Shown here: positions 7,649 through 14,645 of the stretch, in pieces
How the letters are laid out: every line of letters begins with the position of its first letter
Numbering within the stretch: position 1 is the first letter of the stretch
Assembly: GCA_049697115.1 (NCBI GenBank)
Contig: JBAVVD010000032.1
Location: 1 to 30,265 of the forward strand
DNA from: JBAVVD01 sp049697115
Lineage (GTDB): Bacteria > Acidobacteriota > Aminicenantia > Aminicenantales > UBA4085
Length of the DNA: 30,265 nucleotides
Direction: 5' to 3'
Position numbers and translations under genes: made by a program
The notes under the pieces: model-generated
Databases searched by the model: none
The model's input: the letters and a program-made list of their open reading frames with translations, nothing else
Told to the model about the DNA's origin: nothing

Positions 7649-9676
7649 TTATTTGGACTTCTCTTGAATATCGGCATATCCGGTTTTCATTATTTTCTCG
7701 ATATTCTCTTTGGGACCGGCCAGAAGAAGGGCATCTCCGTTTTTAAGAATTTCCACGGCCGAAGGGAGCGTGATCGTCTGAGGAGGGTATTTGCGTTTGA
7801 TGAGAAGGATGTCAATTTGGTAGAGCGCCTTCAAATTGAGGTCCCTGAGGCTTTTCTCCCAGAACGGCTCCGGCGCATCGATCTCCATAATGCTGTAACC
7901 TTTGCCGATGTCCATGGACTTGGTCATGGAGGTGAATTTCAGTTTCTGGATCAAGCCGGATGCGGCTTCCCTTTTGGCGATTTCGGTGTTGTAAGCTTCA
8001 ATGACGTCCTTTCTTTTTAATACTCCAACGAGTCGACCCTCTTCGCAAACGGCGATTTCACCAACGTCCTCCTTGCCGAATATATTCATCGCCTGTTCCA
8101 GTGTGTCTTGGGAGTCAATATGGATGCCGGGAACAGCCACGTCTTCGGCGATGATGATGGAGGCCAGAATCTCTTTCTGGAGGACGGCTTTTTTCAACTG
8201 ATTGAGGGCAAAACATCCCACGTACGCATTCGCCGTATCGACGACCTGAAAGCAGTGGTGCTTGCTCCCCAGCGCCTGGTCGATGATTATGCCCACATTT
8301 TCGGAATTCGTGAATTTCAGATAATCCTGGCTGATCAGATCCTTGACTTTGAGTGAGCGCAGTATGTTGAGCTCTCTTCCTTCCTGGAGGAGAATCCCTT
8401 TGCGCTTGAGTTTCATGGTATAGATGGATTCCTTGTGGAGACCGAGGGTTATGAGCGATGCAATGATGCATGAAAACATCAAGGGCAGGATGATTTTATA
8501 GTCGTTGGTCAGTTCGAAGATGATGATGATCGCCGTAATGGGGGCGTGAGTGGCCGCGGCGACCACAGCTCCCATGCCGACAAGTGAGAAAGCGCCGGGG
8601 GAAGAGATAGAGGAGGGAAAAAAGCGGTGAAAAACCGACCCGACAAAATTTCCGGTCATGGCGCCCAGAAAAAGTGATGGAGCAAAAATTCCGCCTGAGC
8701 CTCCGGATCCGAGGGTCAGAGACGTACCGAGAATTTTGGCAAATATGAGAAGAAAAGCAATCCATAAGCCCAGTTGACCCTGAAGTGCGGCGTCGATGCC
8801 CTCATAGCTGACGCCGAAAACTTGAGGCAGAAACAGCCCGATCGTCCCGACAAGCAATCCTCCAAGAAGGGGCTTGAGGAGAGCGGGGAAACGCCACAGG
8901 TCAAATTTGTCCTCGATATAATAGAGGGATTCAATAAATAGAATGGCCACCAGTCCGCTGATGACGCCCAGGAGAAGATAGGGGCCGATCTCCCAGACAC
9001 TGATCAGCGTGTATTTGGGAACAGTAAAGGCGGAAAAGTCCCCGGTGATCATTCTTGAGATGAGGGTGGAGATGACTGAGGCGACAATGATCGGACTGAA
9101 AGAGTAAACGCCGAATTCCCCGAGAATGACTTCAACGGCAAAGAGCGCGCCGGCAATGGGAGCATTGAAAGTGGCGCCGATGCCGGCTCCGGCTCCCGCC
9201 GCTACCAGAGTGCGCATCCCTCTTTCGTTAATGCGGAATATCTGGCCGACAGTGGAAGCCAGGCTGGCACTGATCTGGACGATCGGGCCCTCCCGTCCCG
9301 TCGAGCCTCCGGAGCCGATGCAGATGGAGGACGCCAGGGCTTTGACGGCCGCGACGCGATTCCGGATGAATCCGCCGCGGAAGATCAGAGACTCCATAAT
9401 TTCCGGCACGCCGTGCCCTTTGGCCTCCTTGGCGCCAAAATAGACCAGCGGACCGACAAGCAGTCCTCCAATTGCAGGAATGAGAATTGTCAGAAACCAC
9501 GGCTGGGCGGAGACCGCTGAAATATAGCTTGGAGCCCGCCAGAAAAGCTTCTGGAAAAACTGGATCATGAACTTGAAAAAGACAGAGGCCAGACCGGCAA
9601 GGCTGCCCACAAGCACCGCCAGAAGGGTCAGGCGGATATGCGTACTGAACTCATTTTTGCTAAAAGAATATCTCAT
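7649..9676 (-). CDS. ClC family chloride channel/transporter with CBS pair and TrkA-C-like domain
   Basis: A 675-residue inner-membrane ClC protein. The three signature regions are present: GHGVP (87-91), GREGP (127-131, gating glutamate E129) and GGIFAPSLFLG (328-338). The membrane part spans about residues 12-415. Residues of about 440-565 form two CBS-like regions ending LVGVLKRKDVIEAYNTE, which usually sense nucleotides. The last about 85 residues (YSIMEIDAPEPFW to DALLLAGPKENIEKI) resemble a TrkA-C/RCK-C regulatory domain. In the segment FNAPIAGALFAVEVIL, the position of the internal proton-transfer glutamate of the E. coli exchanger (E203) appears to be valine (V183), as in ClC channels. 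The ATG at 9676 has only a weak ribosome site. It may help in anion balance or acid resistance. Confidence 0.93.
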   Translation of the reverse strand: MRYSFSKNEFSTHIRLTLLAVLVGSLAGLASVFFKFMIQFFQKLFWRAPSYISAVSAQPWFLTILIPAIGGLLVGPLVYFGAKEAKGHGVPEIMESLIFRGGFIRNRVAAVKALASSICIGSGGSTGREGPIVQISASLASTVGQIFRINERGMRTLVAAGAGAGIGATFNAPIAGALFAVEVILGEFGVYSFSPIIVASVISTLISRMITGDFSAFTVPKYTLISVWEIGPYLLLGVISGLVAILFIESLYYIEDKFDLWRFPALLKPLLGGLLVGTIGLFLPQVFGVSYEGIDAALQGQLGLWIAFLLIFAKILGTSLTLGSGGSGGIFAPSLFLGAMTGNFVGSVFHRFFPSSISSPGAFSLVGMGAVVAAATHAPITAIIIIFELTNDYKIILPLMFSCIIASLITLGLHKESIYTMKLKRKGILLQEGRELNILRSLKVKDLISQDYLKFTNSENVGIIIDQALGSKHHCFQVVDTANAYVGCFALNQLKKAVLQKEILASIIIAEDVAVPGIHIDSQDTLEQAMNIFGKEDVGEIAVCEEGRLVGVLKRKDVIEAYNTEIAKREAASGLIQKLKFTSMTKSMDIGKGYSIMEIDAPEPFWEKSLRDLNLKALYQIDILLIKRKYPPQTITLPSAVEILKNGDALLLAGPKENIEKIMKTGYADIQEKSK

Positions 9677-9751
9677 TTTCGGATTTCTGAATCACTCGAT
9701 CGAAGAAGCGAAATTTCTTCTGAATTAATATCCAGTTTAAGAAATCCGGAG

Positions 9752-9783
9752 AATGATTTCAAGAGAAATTGGGAGAAATCATT
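9752..9783. promoter_or_regulatory. Inverted repeat between the divergent ClC and M24 genes
   Basis: AATGATTTC (9752-9760) and GAAATCATT (9775-9783) form perfect 9-base arms with a 14-base spacer. The site lies between two divergently transcribed genes, starting 76 bases upstream of the ClC start and ending 51 bases upstream of the M24 start, so it could be a shared operator. No strong -35/-10 pair is obvious here. Confidence 0.35.
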
Positions 9784-9833
9784 TCGCTTGTAGAGAAGGA
9801 TGGTATTTTGTATATAGTGGAGAGGAGGTTTAT

Positions 9834-11222
9834 ATGGGTATAACTCGACGAAATTTTATAAAAAATGTCGGATTGGGTGTCACAGGCGTCGGTTTAGGAG
9901 TCGGACAAAAGGTTCACTCTTTGCCCCTGGCCAGCCGGGATTCTGAAAAATTGTTAGTGGACAATCCTGCGCATCCCGAACCGGCCGCCTTTGACCGGCT
10001 TCCTTTGAATTGGTACAAAAATACAGTCCAGCGCTTGAGGGAGAAGGCGGCCGAGAAGGGCATCGATGCCGTTCTCCTTCAGGATAGATGGAACCTCATT
10101 TATTTCACAGGCCTTTTTCACAGCACGACGGAACGGCCTTTCTATGCGCTCTTTCCAGTCAAGGGAAATGCCGTTTACTGGTACCATCCCGGTCTGGACA
10201 GAGACCTGGTCACTTCCTGGTGGTCCACTGAGAACGATTACTATTTTGATTATCTTCACGCCGATGGCGGTTTTCCCAACCTGGGGAAAGTGGTCCAGGG
10301 AAAGACCGTTGACCTGTTTGAATGGCTTCTGGAGGGACTGAAGAAAAAGGGATTCGCAGAGAAAACAATCGGTGTGGACTTTGAGTTTACTCCCTCACGG
10401 CTGGAAAAGGCCAAAAAGATTCTACCGCAGGCAAAGTTCATCCCTATCGGTCCAGTCTGCCTCAAGATGCGCATGGTGAAGACGCCAGAGGAGATCGCTC
10501 TGACGCAGCGGGCCATGAACTATTTCAGCAAAATCCATGCCTTTACCAGGGATTATATTCTGGAGAAGGGAACAGATGCCACGGACTTTGAGATTTCCCA
10601 GGCCGCCATCGCCTACGGCATTCATTTGATCATGAAAGACGTCCAGCGAGACGGCAGGCCCCACACGGCGGTTGGAGTTTCGGTGAATATCGGCTGCCGG
10701 ACGGGCGTGTCCACGGCTTATCCCCATCCCAATCAATTTTTTCACAAAAAAATAGAAAAAGGGGATGCCCTCCAGGTGTCTGGAGGAGTCAGAATTGGCG
10801 GCTATGGAGGCGAACTGTACCGCTACTATCAGATACTCCCCTGGAACAGCCACCGGGAGAAATTGTGGCAGGTCGTCACCGACTGTGTCCGCATCCAGGA
10901 GGACGAATCCGGAGCAGGGAAAACCTGTTCAGAGGTGGCTTACAGGATTCATCAGTATCAGGTCAAGCAGGGCGTGAAGAAATACATTTATCACCGCCCG
11001 GCCCACGGAGAAGGAATGGAAGGCCACCAGGCCCCGTGGCTGGCGCTGGGGGATTATACGGTTCTTGAAAAAGGGATGATGTTCAGTGTGGAACCAGGCC
11101 TTTACGATCCGGAGAACGGCTTCGGCTATAATCCGAGCGACAACCTGCTGGTGACCAAGCAAAAGGGCGTGCTGATGAGCCGCGTGCCCTACTCGAAGGA
11201 ATGGATGATCCTCAAGCTGTGA
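9834..11222 (+). CDS. Tat-exported M24-fold protein (Xaa-Pro peptidase/creatinase family) with degraded metal site
   Basis: A 462-residue protein of the aminopeptidase P/creatinase (pita-bread) family. The N-terminus MGITRRNFIKNVGLG is a twin-arginine signal, so it is exported folded. Residues of about 45-200 match the creatinase N-terminal domain (GIDAVLLQDRWNLIYFTG) and the rest the M24 domain. The five metal ligands of M24 peptidases are not all kept: the first Asp is S316, the second Asp is E327 and the last Glu is S435. The His (H391 in RPAHGEGMEGH) and the Glu of MFSVEPGLYDP (E420) remain. It may therefore be a creatinase-like, metal-independent hydrolase or a non-peptidase. ATG 9834 follows a strong AGGAGG; the open frame back to 9753 adds nothing signal-like. 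Confidence 0.88.
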   Translation: MGITRRNFIKNVGLGVTGVGLGVGQKVHSLPLASRDSEKLLVDNPAHPEPAAFDRLPLNWYKNTVQRLREKAAEKGIDAVLLQDRWNLIYFTGLFHSTTERPFYALFPVKGNAVYWYHPGLDRDLVTSWWSTENDYYFDYLHADGGFPNLGKVVQGKTVDLFEWLLEGLKKKGFAEKTIGVDFEFTPSRLEKAKKILPQAKFIPIGPVCLKMRMVKTPEEIALTQRAMNYFSKIHAFTRDYILEKGTDATDFEISQAAIAYGIHLIMKDVQRDGRPHTAVGVSVNIGCRTGVSTAYPHPNQFFHKKIEKGDALQVSGGVRIGGYGGELYRYYQILPWNSHREKLWQVVTDCVRIQEDESGAGKTCSEVAYRIHQYQVKQGVKKYIYHRPAHGEGMEGHQAPWLALGDYTVLEKGMMFSVEPGLYDPENGFGYNPSDNLLVTKQKGVLMSRVPYSKEWMILKL

Positions 11223-11298
11223 ACGAGTCGCTTTGATCCCTGGAGCAGGCCGTTTGAACAGTTTCCGTGTCTAAACCGCTGATCGGTCAAGCGGCGAT

Positions 11299-13029
11299 TC
11301 ATGCGGGAGGGGCCGGTTTCTCAATGAGGATCTGAAGGACCTCGAGTTCATCGGCGTCGAACCAGATTTTATAGCAGGACAGGCACTTGTCCACGGGGAT
11401 GAAATACTGGTAGTTGAACGGCCGGGGCATCATCTTGTACCCACAGTTCGGACAGAAAAAGTTCAGTTTTTGCCCGGCGGTAATTTTTTGTGTTTTGATC
11501 GGGTTCAGCAGGAATCGCTGCTTGAAGTCTTCGGCTTTCTTCAAAAGTTCACGGGAAAATCCGATTTCTCTGCGGGCGATGATGCGTTCGATGAGACGGC
11601 TGTCGACCAGCCGGCCGCGGCACCGATTGCAGAACTTCACGGGCACGCCTTCGTAAAAGCCGTCCGTGAGAGAAACGGCGCAGCGCGGACAGCGATTTTT
11701 TCTGGCCGCATTGACGGGCTTTTTCTGAACGATACGGAGAAGAGCGGCGCGGATTTGCGGGAACTCCCGGGCCTGCGCCTCAATGCCCTCCTGAATATTC
11801 TGGACCATGAGAAAAGGAGCGAAGTGGGGGAGGAAGAGAAGCTCTTCCAGGGAATACGGACCCTGCCAGGCTCGTTTCGGAGGGCGGGTCAGCCAGACCT
11901 TGTCTCCGTCGGGGAAGGATTTTTCCGTCCCATCGGCCGGAATTTCCGATGATTTCCAGGCGATCTCTTCGGAGGAAGGAAGGATTCTTTTAGCCTGTTC
12001 TCTGTTTTTCTGCATCTCCAAAACCTGTTCGACGACGTCTTCCGGCGGGATGTCCGCCATAGCGGCCAACATCCGGATTCTCATCATCAGCGGAGGATGG
12101 GAACTGATCATCCGGCTGAAAAAGTCATCGGATTCACCCCGGGATTCCGGCGGAACGATAAAGAGAGGACTGTAGGTCTGGTTGAAATCGCCGATAAAAG
12201 AGTTTTTTACGTGAGCTTTGTAGATGGCCCGGGCCAGGGCCGCCGGATTCCGGCCGAATTCCACAGCGGCCGCATCCGCCAGAATTTCTCTCTGGCGGCT
12301 GATGAGGAGACTCAGAAGATGCATCACTATGGCCGAGACGGTGGCTGCAAGATGGAGGAGGGGAGATGGGCTGGCATGACTTTGCCCGCCGACAAAATTT
12401 TCATCAGTGAATTCATCATCAGGCTCAAGCGTTTCCCTCAGCCGCTCAAAAATATTAGCCAGAGAACAGACAAGCGTCAGATAGAACGAATCGCCGCGCG
12501 CGATATGGGCCAGTTCATGGGCGGCGACGGCTTCCAGCTCGTCTCTTGTGCAGTCGGCCAGCAGGCCTTCGGAGGCCGCAACGCAGGGCGTATGATCGGA
12601 TTCGATTAAGGCCAGAGAATTGATGGCCAGTGTCGGAAGAATGTATGTTTTGACTCTGGGCAGGCCGCTCGAAATCCGGATCCCCTCAACGGCATTGACG
12701 AACTGTTTGTGATACAGGTCGGAAAGGTCAGGAGGCAGTGCGCCGAGTCTTTTCAGGATGAAGGAGGCTCCAAATTTTCTGGCCTCAATAAAATGGAAAA
12801 TCGTAATGACAACAGCCAGTCCGAGATTGGCCAGAAAAAATTTGGCCAGGAATTCCTGTGAAAAAAACGAAGGCTTAGCCAGGATCAGACCAAAACTGGC
12901 CAGGAGGGCAAAGGAGATCAGTCCGACGGCCGCGAAGTAAAAAACAACCAGCAGGGAAAGCAATAAGAGGCTTTTTTCCCACTGCTCCTTCTGAATTTCG
13001 TAAAAGTCCTTTGTCCGGATCCGGTTCAT
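11299..13029 (-). CDS. Membrane M48 family zinc metallopeptidase with two C-terminal zinc ribbons
   Basis: A 576-residue HtpX/Ste24-related peptidase. Two N-terminal membrane segments lie at about residues 22-50 and 64-82. The catalytic motif is AAHELAH (H171, E172, H175) and the third ligand is E248 in SRQREILADAAAVEF, with a further membrane segment at about 225-243. Residues of about 378-416 (WLTRPPKRAWQGPYSLEELLFL) look like a GYF_2-type module. Two four-cysteine ribbons follow: C447/C450 with C467/C470, and C526/C529 with C549/C552. They resemble the zf-TFIIB type, including CNRCRGRLVDS and CLSCYKIWFDADELE. M48 enzymes degrade or process misfolded membrane proteins; here the ribbons may recruit substrates. 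It stands alone on the minus strand, divergent from the trehalose genes. Confidence 0.9.
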   Translation of the reverse strand: MNRIRTKDFYEIQKEQWEKSLLLLSLLVVFYFAAVGLISFALLASFGLILAKPSFFSQEFLAKFFLANLGLAVVITIFHFIEARKFGASFILKRLGALPPDLSDLYHKQFVNAVEGIRISSGLPRVKTYILPTLAINSLALIESDHTPCVAASEGLLADCTRDELEAVAAHELAHIARGDSFYLTLVCSLANIFERLRETLEPDDEFTDENFVGGQSHASPSPLLHLAATVSAIVMHLLSLLISRQREILADAAAVEFGRNPAALARAIYKAHVKNSFIGDFNQTYSPLFIVPPESRGESDDFFSRMISSHPPLMMRIRMLAAMADIPPEDVVEQVLEMQKNREQAKRILPSSEEIAWKSSEIPADGTEKSFPDGDKVWLTRPPKRAWQGPYSLEELLFLPHFAPFLMVQNIQEGIEAQAREFPQIRAALLRIVQKKPVNAARKNRCPRCAVSLTDGFYEGVPVKFCNRCRGRLVDSRLIERIIARREIGFSRELLKKAEDFKQRFLLNPIKTQKITAGQKLNFFCPNCGYKMMPRPFNYQYFIPVDKCLSCYKIWFDADELEVLQILIEKPAPPA

Positions 13030-13180
13030 TTGGTCTCAGCGGTGTGACGGAATCATAATATTCCGGTCAATAGTGTATTCCAAATGAGCGGCCCGATCAA
13101 GGACGCCGAAAAAGAGGTAGGCATCTCCAAAACTGTTAAAATTGGCTAGGGGTTTGCGGTTTGAAGGTAAACAGAACGGT

Positions 13181-13209
13181 TTGATTTTCATTTTTTCACA
13201 TGTTATAAG
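13181..13209 (+). promoter_or_regulatory. Extended -10 promoter for the trehalose genes
   Basis: TTGATT (13181-13186), a 17-base spacer and TATAAG (13204-13209) preceded by TGT (extended -10) form a good sigma-70-type promoter. Transcription would begin near 13216, giving a leader of about 90 bases before treT. That leader contains a possible 19-codon reading frame (13249-13308) whose stop overlaps the treT start. Confidence 0.55.
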
Positions 13210-13304
13210 ACAATAAGAAATTTGATAAGGAGTTTTTTCGGCCAAACAATGAACGCATATACAAAAGAGGTTTATATTGAGAATTCTTTAGGGAGGTTGA
13301 CCGA

Positions 13305-14516
13305 ATGATGAGTCTCGACGATTATCTCCCTATCGTTGGAGAAAAAGTCATTGGAAACATTTATCAATCCGCCCATCGACTCGTCAATAAACATATTGTC
13401 CATATCAACTCCACAGCCCACGGCGGCGGGGTGGCGGAAATACTGAACAGCCTGATTCTTTTGATGAACGATATCGGCATCGATACTGGATGGCGGATTT
13501 TGTCCGGAACAACAGACTTCTTTACGGTCACCAAAAAGTTCCACAATGCCCTTCAGGGAGACTCCATTAATTTATCGCTCAATAAAAAAAATCTCTATGA
13601 AGAAACCAATGAACGGTTTTCCAGATTCACACATCTCGACCATGACTGTGTGGTTACCCACGATCCTCAGCCGATTCCCCTCATCAAGTATCAGAAGAAA
13701 AAGCAGCCCTGGATTTGGCGGTGCCATATCGACATCACCCGACCGGACAAGGAGTTGTGGGATTATATCAAGCCTTTTATCCTCCGCTATGATCGGATGA
13801 TTGTTTCCAGTGAACGGTTTAAGAAAAGCGATTTGTCCATTGAACAGCGAGTGATTCATCCCTCCATCGATCCTCTTTCTTCAAAAAATATGGATCTGTC
13901 CGAGGAGACGATTGCGAAAATCTTTAAGAAATTCAATATTCCCCTGGATAAACCGTTCATCACTCAGGTCTCACGCTTTGATCCATGGAAAGACCCGGAA
14001 GGTGTATTAAAAGTATTTGAGATTGTGAAGGAAAAAGCAGATTGCCGCCTTGTCTTCTGTTACAACATGGCTCCGGATGATCCAGAAGGGATTTTAATTT
14101 ACAACAGAATGGAAACGAAGGCTCGGAAATATATCCAGAAGAATGATGTCCTATTTGTTTTGGGAGACAACCAGGTTCTGGTCAATGCTTTGCAAAGGAA
14201 ATCTTCGGTGATCCTTCAAAAATCGCTGCGCGAGGGATTTGGACTGACAATCTCTGAAGCTCAGTGGAAGAGAACGCCGGTTGTGGCTTCGAACATCGGA
14301 GGGATTCCTGATCAAGTGATTCCGAACAAGACGGGATTCCTGGTTAAACCCGATGATATCGAGGGATGTGCGGATAAAGTCCTTTTGCTGCTTACGGACA
14401 AAAAACTGGCCAAGGAGATGGGGTTACAGGGCCAAAAAAATATTCATAAGAATTTTCTCATTACGCGTCTTATTATGGACTATTTGAAGCTTTTCATAGA
14501 TATTTTTGAACACTAA
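13305..14516 (+). CDS. treT: Trehalose glycosyltransferring synthase (TreT-type, GT4)
   Basis: A 403-residue GT-B fold enzyme that makes trehalose from NDP-glucose and glucose, reversibly in characterised homologues. The diagnostic N-terminal segment IVHINSTAHGGGVAEIL (residues 31-47) is typical of TreT/trehalose synthase and contains the donor-site glycines. HDPQPIPLI and WIWRCHIDIT follow. In the C-terminal half are SRFDPWKDPEGVL, the E-x7-E region in LREGFGLTISEAQWK, and SNIGGIPDQV. Two adjacent ATGs (13305, 13308) follow GGGAGG at a good distance; 13305 is used. The gene lies 129 bases before the OtsA-OtsB fusion. Length and motifs fit a complete enzyme. A related GT4 specificity cannot be fully excluded. 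Confidence 0.88.
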   Translation: MMSLDDYLPIVGEKVIGNIYQSAHRLVNKHIVHINSTAHGGGVAEILNSLILLMNDIGIDTGWRILSGTTDFFTVTKKFHNALQGDSINLSLNKKNLYEETNERFSRFTHLDHDCVVTHDPQPIPLIKYQKKKQPWIWRCHIDITRPDKELWDYIKPFILRYDRMIVSSERFKKSDLSIEQRVIHPSIDPLSSKNMDLSEETIAKIFKKFNIPLDKPFITQVSRFDPWKDPEGVLKVFEIVKEKADCRLVFCYNMAPDDPEGILIYNRMETKARKYIQKNDVLFVLGDNQVLVNALQRKSSVILQKSLREGFGLTISEAQWKRTPVVASNIGGIPDQVIPNKTGFLVKPDDIEGCADKVLLLLTDKKLAKEMGLQGQKNIHKNFLITRLIMDYLKLFIDIFEH

Positions 14517-14538
14517 TGATGGAATAGCGCACACCCCT

Positions 14539-14553
14539 ATCCAATATTTGGAT
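14539..14553. repeat. Small hyphenated palindrome between treT and the OtsA-OtsB gene
   Basis: ATCCAA-TAT-TTGGAT is a perfect 15-base inverted repeat lying 23 bases after the treT stop. It is not followed by a T-run, so it is more likely a protein-binding site or a short mRNA hairpin than a terminator. It could control the second trehalose gene separately. Confidence 0.35.
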
Positions 14554-14645
14554 GTCGACAGGCGCCCACGGGATTGCAATAACTGTCGAAGAGGATTAAA
14601 ATATCATCAACGCATTTCCTCTTGAGGCTTTTGTTCCAAGAGATA

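Noticed and set aside
13036..13245. 69-codon minus-strand frame just upstream of the M48 gene
   Set aside because: It overlaps the good extended -10 promoter for treT on the other strand, has no clear ribosome site and matches nothing I recognise.
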